A stretch of 28,030 nt of DNA from DASZTV01 sp035548125 (GTDB lineage: Bacteria; Actinomycetota; Actinomycetes; JAFAQI01). Made by a program: the position numbers and the translations under genes. The notes under the pieces were generated by a model. The model was not told where the DNA came from, ran no database searches, and worked only from the letters and a program-made list of their open reading frames with translations. Positions 21,981 to 28,030 of this stretch are shown here, one piece after another (position 1 is the first letter of the stretch; each line of letters begins with the position of its first letter). The DNA is taken from the NCBI GenBank assembly GCA_035548125.1, contig DASZTV010000083.1, forward strand, positions 1 to 28,030, given 5' to 3'.

Positions 21981-22748
21981 CTATTCGGCGCGGGGCCCTG
22001 GAATGCCGCGGAACCGGAACGGCTCGGGTTCGCGGCCTGGCTGGATGTACCAGCACTCCGCAGAGCGTCCTGAGGTCAATGCCGCCATGAACGCGTCGAC
22101 GACGCGCTCCGGGTCGATCAGCGGAATGCCCATCTGGTCGAGCATCGGTCGGATCTCGGTGACGATCTCGGTGTCGGCGAACCCCGGGCAGATCGCGTTG
22201 ACCTGGATGCCCTGGTTGGGCCAGTCGTCGCCGATCGCGCGGATCAGGCCGACCACCGCGTGCTTGTTCGCGCCGTACACCGGGTCGAACGCCGTGCCGG
22301 TCAGCCCGGCGAGGCTGGCGGTCGCGATCAGGCTGCCGCCGCCGTCGGCCTTGAGCGCCGCGTAGGCGGCATGTGCGCCGTAGACCACGCCGTCGATGTT
22401 CACGCCCATCGCGCGGCGGTAGAGCGCCGGGTCGAAGTCGTCGCCGACACCGCAGCCGGTAGTGACGCCGGCGTTGAGAAAGGCGATGTCGAGCCGGCCG
22501 TGTCGCTCCATCACCGCGGCGACGGCGGCCTGGCACTGCGCGAAATCGCTGACGTCACATCGAACGAAGCTGCCGCCGAGCTCGGCCGCGACCTTCTCGC
22601 CCGCCTCCTCCTTGACGTCGGAGAGCACGACGGTCGCGCCGTGGCCGGTCAGTCGCCGCGCAACCGCGGCGCCGAATCCCTGGGAGCCACCCGTGATCCA
22701 GGCGACTCTGCCAGTCAGATCGTGCCTTCTCCGTTGGTCGTCGATCAC
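21981..22748 (-). CDS. Short-chain dehydrogenase/reductase (SDR)
   Basis: 255 residues, classical SDR. TGGSQGFG (residues 19-26) is the nucleotide-binding TGxxxGxG, VRCDVSDFAQC binds the adenine ring, and FLNAGVTTG corresponds to NNAG. The active site has the Ser in IATASLAGLTG, then Tyr and Lys in YGANKHAV, followed by ICPGFADTEI. The substrate is unknown. The GTG start overlaps the TGA of the upstream SCO6745-family gene (GTGA), so the two are translated together and may act on the same compound. The ORF could be extended upstream only by reading antisense into that gene. Confidence 0.92.
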   Translation of the reverse strand: MIDDQRRRHDLTGRVAWITGGSQGFGAAVARRLTGHGATVVLSDVKEEAGEKVAAELGGSFVRCDVSDFAQCQAAVAAVMERHGRLDIAFLNAGVTTGCGVGDDFDPALYRRAMGVNIDGVVYGAHAAYAALKADGGGSLIATASLAGLTGTAFDPVYGANKHAVVGLIRAIGDDWPNQGIQVNAICPGFADTEIVTEIRPMLDQMGIPLIDPERVVDAFMAALTSGRSAECWYIQPGREPEPFRFRGIPGPRAE

Positions 22749-23608
22749 CTCGTGCCTCCGAAGACGTCGGCCGTGATCGCCTTCGACCACGGTCGAGTCA
22801 GCGTACGAAGCCGCTCCACGCGCTCCGGACCGAGATGGACGTACGGCGCTGCCGCCGCCTCGTCGGTCTGTTGCTCGATCTCCTCGCGCAGCGCCTTGCC
22901 CGCGGCGGTGGCCTTGCCCTCGGCGTCGACCAGGCCGCGCTCCTGCACCCGCGCCTTGCCCGCCTCCCACTCCTCGTCGGTCCAGCCGCGCGTGGCGCGC
23001 ACCATCGGCAGCGCCATGCTCGCCTCGTCGGTGGCGAGGTGGGTGACGAGTGCGCCGATCGCGTCGAGGCCGGCAAGCGCGAGGGCGGCCACGTGGCCGT
23101 CGCCGCGGTACTCGCGCAGCAGCGTCTGGGCGTGGAACAGCTGCAGGTGCGGGGCGTCGGGCCAGGGCAACCCGGCGTGCCCTGCGAACAGCGCCCGGCC
23201 GACACCGGACGTCGCAGTGGTCGCCTCGCGAGCCAGCTCCGCCGCTTCGGCCATCTCCGCGGAAGCAACGACCGCATCGCCAAGCACCCGGCGATACACG
23301 GCGTCGATGCCGCTCAGCCGAGCGGCAAGGATCGCCTCCGGGGTGGTCTCCTGCCACACCGACGGGATGGCCTCTGCGACCAGCGTCGGGGAGAAGTTGT
23401 AGAAGGTGGCGACCACCACCTCCGCGCTCACCTGTCCCATCGGGGCCGAGCGGACCGCGAAATAGCCGCGCATCGTCCCTTTCACGCCGGCTGCGGCGTA
23501 CGCCGGGCCCATCTCGGCGGCGAAGTACGCCGCGGTGTGCAGCGGCTCGACGGTCTTGTACGCCTTGCGGGCGAGAGCGGCGGAAGAGGACGCTTCGGGA
23601 CCGGTCAT
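22745..23608 (-). CDS. SCO6745 family protein
   Basis: 287 residues, soluble and helical. The pattern ARKAYKTVEPLHTAAYFAAE at the start, YFAVRSAPMGQVSAEVVVATFYNFSP, LFAGHAGLPWPDAPHLQLFHAQTLLREYRGDGHVAAL and GWTDEEWEAGKARVQERGLVDAEG fits the actinobacterial SCO6745 family, whose C-terminal half resembles a winged helix. Its function is not established. The ATG at 23608 has TAGCAT 6 nt upstream, a leaderless promoter layout. It is the first gene of a two-gene unit with the SDR. Confidence 0.85.
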   Translation of the reverse strand: MTGPEASSSAALARKAYKTVEPLHTAAYFAAEMGPAYAAAGVKGTMRGYFAVRSAPMGQVSAEVVVATFYNFSPTLVAEAIPSVWQETTPEAILAARLSGIDAVYRRVLGDAVVASAEMAEAAELAREATTATSGVGRALFAGHAGLPWPDAPHLQLFHAQTLLREYRGDGHVAALALAGLDAIGALVTHLATDEASMALPMVRATRGWTDEEWEAGKARVQERGLVDAEGKATAAGKALREEIEQQTDEAAAAPYVHLGPERVERLRTLTRPWSKAITADVFGGTR

Positions 23609-23614
23609 GGCCGA

Positions 23615-23620
23615 ATGCTA
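23615..23620 (-). promoter_or_regulatory. Putative -10 element of the SCO6745-family gene (leaderless layout)
   Basis: On the reverse strand TAGCAT, 6 nt (tcggcc), then the ATG at 23608; no Shine-Dalgarno. Confidence 0.55.
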
Positions 23621-23776
23621 GGGGGCGGAGCCAGGGGCCTCCCGACTCGGTGTGGGACGGATCACAAACAACCGGCGAAGACTCTGTCCGCGTTGGGCCG
23701 AACGGCGCAGGTTTTTCAGGATTTGGGTCGGTAGAGTCGCTTGTGGATCGTCACAAAACGGACGAACCGTGCGTAA

Positions 23777-23959
23777 GGGGCGCCAAATCCCGCCACCCGA
23801 GCGCACTGACCGACCGGAATCGGCACGGCGGGAGCGGAGGACCCAGTTCTTCCGAGCAGTAGGCAACGCCTAGTGCTCTTGGGGTGAAGCCGTGAACACC
23901 GCGGCCGGGCGACTCTTCCCCTCGCGTCCGAACCCGACAGCTAACTTCGCCGGCGTCCC
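23777..23959 (+). promoter_or_regulatory. c-di-AMP riboswitch (ydaO/yuaA class)
   Basis: The gap between the SCO6745 gene and the Rpf-like gene (23609-23973) holds this RNA. Conserved core pieces are in order: gccaaatcc (near 23782), gcggaggaccca, ttggggtgaa, and the very characteristic accccgaacccgacagctaac-type block, read here as ccgaacccgacagctaact (about 23929-23947). An outer stem closes it: GGGGCGCC at 23777-23784 pairs with GGCGTCCC at 23952-23959 with one G-U. An aggaag ribosome binding site follows directly, so ligand binding could hide it or favour termination. This class is a known off-switch for rpf and wall hydrolase genes in actinobacteria. A TAGAGT at 23732-23737 is a possible -10. 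Nothing else was seen in 23621-23731. Confidence 0.88.
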
Positions 23960-23973
23960 GAGGAAGAGCGTTC

Positions 23974-24477
23974 GTGCAGCCTCCCAAGACTGCTGACAGC
24001 CCTGCCCGCGACAACACCTCCGGAAACCTCCGTACCCGACGGATCAGCACCACCGTCCTCGTTGCCGGGGGTCTTGCGGTCGCGACGCTCGCCGCCGCCG
24101 CTCCGGCCGCCGCGATCAACCCGGGCGGTGGGCGTCACCGGGTGCAGGTGCTGCGCCAGCAGCACGCGGGCGCGCGGCACCACGCTGCGGTGACCGCGAG
24201 GGACCACGAGCCGGGCACGCTGCCCTCCGACCCGCTGATCGACCAGCAGCTCTACCGGCTGCGGATGTGCGAATCGCACGACAACTACCGCGACAACACC
24301 GGCAACGGCTTCTACGGGGCGTACCAGTTCGCGCTGCAGACCTGGCGGGATCTCGGCATGACCGGACGGCCGGACCAGGCGAAGCCCGCGGTGCAGGACT
24401 ACGCCGCGAAGGTGCTGCACTCCCACGCGGGATGGGGGCCCTGGCCGGCCTGCTCGCGGCGCGAGCACCTTCGCTAG
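23974..24477 (+). CDS. Secreted resuscitation-promoting-factor-like transglycosylase
   Basis: 167 residues. A basic start is followed by a signal peptide (hydrophobic part TVLVAGGLAVATLAAAAPAA, end near residue 47), a basic His/Arg-rich linker, and a C-terminal lysozyme-like domain: YRLRMCESHDNYRDNTGNGF, then YGAYQFALQTWRDLGMTG and AAKVLHSHAGWGPWPAC. The Glu in CESHDNY is the expected catalytic residue, and two cysteines likely form the Rpf disulfide. The protein should cut peptidoglycan glycan strands outside the cell in regrowth or division. GTG start with aggaag about 8 nt upstream. It is controlled by the c-di-AMP riboswitch in its leader, linking c-di-AMP level to wall cleavage. Confidence 0.92.
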   Translation: MQPPKTADSPARDNTSGNLRTRRISTTVLVAGGLAVATLAAAAPAAAINPGGGRHRVQVLRQQHAGARHHAAVTARDHEPGTLPSDPLIDQQLYRLRMCESHDNYRDNTGNGFYGAYQFALQTWRDLGMTGRPDQAKPAVQDYAAKVLHSHAGWGPWPACSRREHLR

Positions 24478-24492
24478 AGCGAGAGCGTTCCG

Positions 24493-25278
24493 CTACACGT
24501 CTCGGGTGCGTAACAGGTAGTAGCCCGCTGCGATGGCGACTGCGACCCAGCCGAGGAAGACCAGGTAGCCGGTCCACGGCCCTAGTGACTCCGGGGTCTG
24601 CACCACGTTGGTGATCGCGCTCCCCGCGTTGGCGGGCAGGTAGCGCGAGAAGTCGCGTTGGAGCGAGTCCGGCAGCAGCTGTGTGACGACCGGGATGATG
24701 AAGACCACCGCGACCAGTGCGGTGATCGCGCCGGCGGTGTGCCGGATGATCGCCGCCAGCCCGAGGGCGAGCATCGTCAGCGCCCCGATGTAGAGACCGC
24801 CGCCCAGCACCGCGCGAGCTACGCCGGGGTCGCCGATCCCGACGCCGAGGTGATGCCGGGCGAAGATCGCCTGGCCGATGGCGAAGGCGGCGAACGCGAC
24901 CCCGATGCTGACCACGAACGAGATGCCGGCGACGAGCGTTGCCTTGGCGGCCAGGACGTAGCCCCGTTGCGGAACCGCGGCGAGGGTCGTGCGGATCATG
25001 CCGGTGCTGTACTCCGCGCTCATCGTGATGACGGCGAACACGCCGAGAGCGAGCTGCGCGAAGAACAGCCCGGCGAGGCTGATGGCAGCCGGATCGAACA
25101 GCAACCTGTCGTGCAGCGACATGTCCGAGTAGCTCGCGGCGGTTCCTGCCGAGATCGCCGCGCCGAGCCCGATTCCCAGAATGATCGCCAGCAGGACCGA
25201 CCAGTAGGTCGAACGCACCGAGCGCAGCTTGGTCCACTCGGAGACGAGGACGTCGCGGAACAACCTCACGTCGATCAC
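24493..25278 (-). CDS. ABC transporter permease, ABC-2 type
   Basis: 261 residues with six hydrophobic segments. The start RLFRDVLVSEWTKLRSVRSTYWSVL is the typical amino end of actinobacterial ABC-2 permeases (SEW-KL-S-RST). The MSAEYSTGMIRTTLAAVPQRG segment is the conserved cytoplasmic loop that contacts the ATPase. GTG start overlaps the stop of the ATPase gene (GTGA). The substrate is unknown; two-gene exporters of this type often handle drugs, lipids or small peptides. It converges with the Rpf-like gene 16 nt away. Confidence 0.93.
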   Translation of the reverse strand: MIDVRLFRDVLVSEWTKLRSVRSTYWSVLLAIILGIGLGAAISAGTAASYSDMSLHDRLLFDPAAISLAGLFFAQLALGVFAVITMSAEYSTGMIRTTLAAVPQRGYVLAAKATLVAGISFVVSIGVAFAAFAIGQAIFARHHLGVGIGDPGVARAVLGGGLYIGALTMLALGLAAIIRHTAGAITALVAVVFIIPVVTQLLPDSLQRDFSRYLPANAGSAITNVVQTPESLGPWTGYLVFLGWVAVAIAAGYYLLRTRDV

Positions 25279-26207
25279 CGGGACTCACTCGTCGTCGTCG
25301 CGTGGAAGTCGACGGACTCACCGGTGAGCTCCATGAAGGCGGCTTCCAGCGTCGCCTGCTGCAGCGTCAGCTCGTGCAGCGCGATGCCGCGGTTCGCGGC
25401 GAGCTCGCCGACCTGTTCGGTGGTGGCGCCGTGGACCGACAGCGCGCCCCCCTCGGCACGATCGACGGACAGTCCGACGGACGTGAGCGCCGCCGCGAGC
25501 TCGTCGGCCTTCGGTGACCGGACCCGGACGTGCGTCTCGGCCGACGTACGAATCAACTCGTCAGTGGCGGCGTCGGCGATCAGCTTGCCGCGGCCGATGA
25601 CGATCAGCCGGTCGGCGGTCAGCGCCATCTCGCTCATCAGGTGGCTGGACACGAACACCGTCTTGCCGACCGAGGCGAAGTGTTTGAGCAGCGTCCGCAC
25701 CCACAAGATGCCCTCGGGGTCCAGGCCGTTGACCGGCTCGTCGAGCAGCAGCACCTTCGGGTCGCCGAGCAGCGCGCTCGCGATGCCCAGTCGCTGGCCC
25801 ATGCCGAGCGAGAACTCTCCGGAGCGTCGCTTCGCCACGTGGCTGAGCCCGACCAGCTCGAGCACCTCGCCGACCCGCTGCTTCGGGATGCCGTTGGTCT
25901 GCGCGACGCAGAGCAGGTGGTGGTAGGCGCTTCGCCCGCCGTGGACCGAGCGGGCCTCGAGCAGCGCGCCGACCTCGGTGAGCGGGCGGTGGGTCTTCGG
26001 GTAAGGCGTTCCGTTGACCGTGACGGCGCCGGAGGTCGCCGCGTCGAGCCCCAGGATCAGCCGCATCGTGGTCGACTTCCCGGCGCCGTTCGGCCCGAGG
26101 AACCCGGTGACGACGCCCGGCTGGACGGTGAAGGTGAGGTGATCGACGGCCAGCGTGTCGCCGTAGCGCTTGGTGAGGTCCTTCGCTTCGATCACGCGGC
26201 CAGTCAA
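25275..26207 (-). CDS. ABC transporter ATP-binding protein
   Basis: 310 residues. Walker A GPNGAGKST (residues 38-46), signature FSLGMGQRLGIASAL, Walker B VLLLDEPVNGLD and H-loop FVSSHLMSEM are all intact; the Q-loop region is VGALLEA. After residue 220 there is a regulatory tail of about 90 residues typical of DrrA/BcrA-type exporters. It powers the adjacent permease. The TTG at 26207 directly follows the TGA of the MpaB-like gene; a GTG at 26195 would start VIEAKDLTKRYGD and is an equally normal amino end. The three minus-strand genes form one likely operon. Confidence 0.94.
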   Translation of the reverse strand: MTGRVIEAKDLTKRYGDTLAVDHLTFTVQPGVVTGFLGPNGAGKSTTMRLILGLDAATSGAVTVNGTPYPKTHRPLTEVGALLEARSVHGGRSAYHHLLCVAQTNGIPKQRVGEVLELVGLSHVAKRRSGEFSLGMGQRLGIASALLGDPKVLLLDEPVNGLDPEGILWVRTLLKHFASVGKTVFVSSHLMSEMALTADRLIVIGRGKLIADAATDELIRTSAETHVRVRSPKADELAAALTSVGLSVDRAEGGALSVHGATTEQVGELAANRGIALHELTLQQATLEAAFMELTGESVDFHATTTSESR

Positions 26208-27149
26208 TCAGGCCGATGCCTCGCTCATCGTCGGGTCGGCCTGGCTGCGTTCCCTTGCCTCGACCTGGATCAGCGGATCCTCGATCCCCCAGCGCAGCAC
26301 GCCGAGCACGGCGCGCGCTGCGCGACGCGTGACGACGGTGTCCACCCGCTTGGGGAGGGCGGAGATCCGGCTGGCGCCGCGAATCCCGTACAGCCGCTGC
26401 GCCCAGCCGGGCATGGTGTCGAACGCGGCACGGGTGATGATCACGCTGCTCGCCCGCTGCACCGGATCGGTGCCGACCGGACGCCGGAAGTAGTCCGCCA
26501 GCTCGGCGGTCTCCTCCGCGAAGGTGAGAAACGGCCGCATGTCGGCGAAGTAGTCGTCGACCTCGGTGCGGTTCGAGGGCACCGGGATGTCGGCGCCGAG
26601 CCGGATCGCGAACTGCGCGTACTGCGCGTAGTACTCGTCGATGCGGGTGCCGGAGAGCGGCTTCGGGTGATAGCGAAGGTGCGCTCGCATGATGCTGTGT
26701 GACTGCGTCGTGGCAGTCCACACCAGCTGCTCCGGCGCGTTGGCGGAGTAAGGCCGGCCATCCGGCATCGACCCCTGCACCAGCTTGTGCATCTTTCGGA
26801 CCATGTCGCAGGTGCGCTCAACGACCGGCAGCGATCCCCAGGTCATGGCGTTGACGAACGAGGCGGTGCGGCCGAGACGCGCGAGCGGGTCGTCGGTATA
26901 GGACGAGTGCTGGTTCGTGCCGTGCATCGTCGGCTGGTGAAGCGCGCCGAGCAGCAGGCCGGACAACCCCCCGACGAGGGTCGCAACGTCGGAGTGGACG
27001 TACCAGATCGCGCTCCCGGGACCGAACAGGCCAGGGTCACCCGCTGGTTCGGTGAACTGCACGCCGGGGAGCGAGTCCGCGCCGACGGCTCTGACCCACG
27101 ACTCCTTGATCGCGTCCTTGGCCGGCGTGGTGAGCGTCGTCAGGTCCAC
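26208..27149 (-). CDS. Oxygenase MpaB/DUF2236 family protein
   Basis: 313 residues of the DUF2236 (MpaB, latex-clearing protein-like) family. Recognisable parts are GSAIWYVHSDVATLVGGLSG, ALLLGALHQPTMHGT-type helix, DPLARLGRTASFVNAMTWGS with the conserved Arg, the helix around QLVWTATTQSHSIMRAH, and a C-terminal region with LPKRVDTVVTRRAARAVLG. Family members are membrane-associated or secreted haem or metal oxygenases; the substrate is unknown. An upstream start at 27203 would overlap the TetR control region; the GTG at 27149 has GGGAGGA 7-8 nt before it and is preferred. It leads the ABC operon and is divergent from tetR. Confidence 0.87.
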   Translation of the reverse strand: MDLTTLTTPAKDAIKESWVRAVGADSLPGVQFTEPAGDPGLFGPGSAIWYVHSDVATLVGGLSGLLLGALHQPTMHGTNQHSSYTDDPLARLGRTASFVNAMTWGSLPVVERTCDMVRKMHKLVQGSMPDGRPYSANAPEQLVWTATTQSHSIMRAHLRYHPKPLSGTRIDEYYAQYAQFAIRLGADIPVPSNRTEVDDYFADMRPFLTFAEETAELADYFRRPVGTDPVQRASSVIITRAAFDTMPGWAQRLYGIRGASRISALPKRVDTVVTRRAARAVLGVLRWGIEDPLIQVEARERSQADPTMSEASA

Positions 27150-27188
27150 GGTGGCGTCCTCCCTGCGGCCTTCCGGTTCGGTATCCGC

Positions 27189-27221
27189 TGAGACATGAAA
27201 CATATCAAGTCGAATGTCTCA
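27189..27221. promoter_or_regulatory. Inverted repeat at the tetR start, possible operator
   Basis: TGAGACAT (27189-27196) and ATGTCTCA (27214-27221) are perfect 8-bp inverted arms separated by 17 bp, AT-richer than the surroundings. They overlap the ATG of the TetR gene and sit 40 bp from the divergent MpaB-like gene start, a good place for self-regulation and control of the divergent operon. Confidence 0.6.
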
Positions 27222-27800
27222 GATAGGCTCCGGGTCGTGGTGGTCGCCGATGCCGTCGTCGAGGCGGCGGAGCGCTGCTTTGCGCAGTACGGCGTCGCCA
27301 AGACCACCGTCGAGGACGTCGCTCGGCTCGCCGGCACCTCGCGGGCGAGCGTCTATCGCTACTTCCCCGGCGGCCGCGACGAGATCATCCTCGCGGCGCT
27401 CGTGGCGTCCGCGCGCGAGTTCATCCCGCAGATTCCGGCTCGGCTGCGCAGCGCGCGTTCGGTCGGTGAGGCCATCGTCGAGCTGATCGTCAGCGCCGTC
27501 GAGTGGGTCCGCAGCGAGCCGTGGCGCGCCGCGCTGCTGTCCACGCCGCTGTCCCGCACGCTGAGCGCCGCGGACACCGCCGCCCCATACGCGCTGTGCT
27601 CGGCGTTCATCGCGCCGTACTTCTCCGCGGCGAAGGAAGCCGGGCTGGTGCGGCCGAACGTCGAGCTCGACGACGCCGTCGAGTACGTCGTACGCGTCAT
27701 CCACTCATTGCTCGTCGTGCCCGGGCATCGTGACCGGGACGACGCAGAGCTGCGCCGCTACCTGCGAACCTTCGTGCTGCCCTCCCTGCTGGTTCCCTAG
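27195..27800 (+). CDS. TetR-family transcriptional regulator
   Basis: 201 residues. The amino-terminal helix-turn-helix is typical: VVEAAERCFAQYGVAKTTVEDVARLAGTSRASVYRYFPGGRDEII. The remaining helices form a variable ligand-binding domain with no recognisable subfamily. ATG at 27195 lies inside an inverted repeat; GTGs at 27237 and 27240 are shorter alternatives that would trim the first helix. It is divergent from the MpaB-ABC operon and probably represses it. The stop is 1 nt from the end of the convergent chemoreceptor gene. Confidence 0.92.
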   Translation: MKHIKSNVSDRLRVVVVADAVVEAAERCFAQYGVAKTTVEDVARLAGTSRASVYRYFPGGRDEIILAALVASAREFIPQIPARLRSARSVGEAIVELIVSAVEWVRSEPWRAALLSTPLSRTLSAADTAAPYALCSAFIAPYFSAAKEAGLVRPNVELDDAVEYVVRVIHSLLVVPGHRDRDDAELRRYLRTFVLPSLLVP

Positions 27801-27801
27801 G

Positions 27802-28030
27802 TCACCCCGTCTTGAACTGCGCGATCGAGGATCGAAGCTCGGTCGCGAGGTTGTTCAGCTGCGCGGCGGCAGCGGCCGACTGCTTGGAGCCGACGGCGTA
27901 CTGCTTGGACACGTCGGAGACCTGGGTCATGGCCGCGACGACCTGGTCGGAGGCGGAGCGTTGCTGTTGGGTGGCGACGCTGATCTCCTTGGCGGCGGTG
28001 GTGGTCTCATCGACCATCCCGCTGATCCGT
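27802..28030 (-). CDS. Methyl-accepting chemotaxis protein, C-terminal fragment
   Basis: Partial, cut by the right edge; 75 codons visible. The reading ISGMVDETTTAAKEISVATQ, QQRSASDQVVAAMTQVSDVS and SAAAAAQLNNLATELRSSIA with FKTG at the end is the antiparallel coiled-coil tail of an MCP signalling domain, with the QQRSASDQV adaptation-helix pattern and the final L--L---L--S---F. It would signal to CheA/CheW. The sensor part and membrane segments lie beyond the window. Confidence 0.9.
   Translation of the reverse strand, partial: RISGMVDETTTAAKEISVATQQQRSASDQVVAAMTQVSDVSKQYAVGSKQSAAAAAQLNNLATELRSSIAQFKTG

Noticed and set aside
23672..23953. CCGGCGAAG (23672) complementary to CTTCGCCGG (23945) as the riboswitch outer stem
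   Set aside because: It would enclose about 280 nt, too much for the class; the GGGGCGCC/GGCGTCCC pair is closer, extends the conserved core and fits better.
25530..26702. A 390-residue plus-strand frame opposite the ABC and MpaB-like genes
   Set aside because: It is a shadow frame; the minus strand has intact Walker and signature motifs over the same bases.

Overview
The window is high-GC, densely packed DNA with many GTG starts and frequent GTGA/ATGA stop-start overlaps. It encodes an SsgA-family protein, DUF2017, a CysO/CysM/Mec sulfur route, two LytR-CpsA-Psr proteins, a c-di-AMP riboswitch on a resuscitation-factor-like gene, and a SCO6745-family protein. This points to an actinomycete. 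The genus cannot be fixed from sequence alone; a chemoreceptor C-terminus at the right edge suggests a motile or chemotactic organism.

Left third (1-8058): a cluster syntenic with Mycobacterium tuberculosis pncB1-clpS-...-rdgB. It runs nicotinate phosphoribosyltransferase (partial), an inserted EamA permease, clpS, DUF2017, mec, cysO, cysM, then murI, an Rv1339-like metallo-beta-lactamase-fold enzyme, rph and rdgB. Mec, CysO and CysM form the carrier-protein cysteine pathway. Where M. tuberculosis has a rhomboid gene between cysM and murI, this window has two opposite-strand membrane proteins that look like an insertion.

Middle (8047-13117): a UDP-glucuronate decarboxylase-like epimerase; a class I-shaped tRNA with a UAG (leucine) anticodon, which is unexpected; two tandem paralogous lipoproteins, one without a normal start codon; a geranylgeranyl-reductase-type flavoprotein; a Bcp peroxiredoxin; a DUF3618 protein; a cysteine-free Rrf2 regulator; and an SsgA-like protein.

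Envelope block (13197-20311): a DUF3048 lipoprotein, two LCP proteins around a family 2 glycosyltransferase, and a SpoIID-domain secreted protein with an fn3-like tail. Together these suggest assembly and remodelling of wall-linked polymers.

Right third (20329-28030): a beta carbonic anhydrase, a long near-perfect AT-richer inverted repeat, a pirin behind paired MarR-type palindromes, an SDR/SCO6745 pair, the c-di-AMP riboswitch with its Rpf-like gene, an MpaB-ABC transporter operon divergent from a TetR regulator, and the C-terminus of a methyl-accepting chemotaxis protein.

A recurring feature is a TANNNT hexamer exactly 6-7 nt before the start codon of at least eight genes, which is the layout of leaderless transcripts. 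The most unusual items are the class I tRNA(UAG), the inverted repeat at 20833-20901 and the lipoprotein without a standard start. I saw no CRISPR array, transposase, integrase or phage gene.
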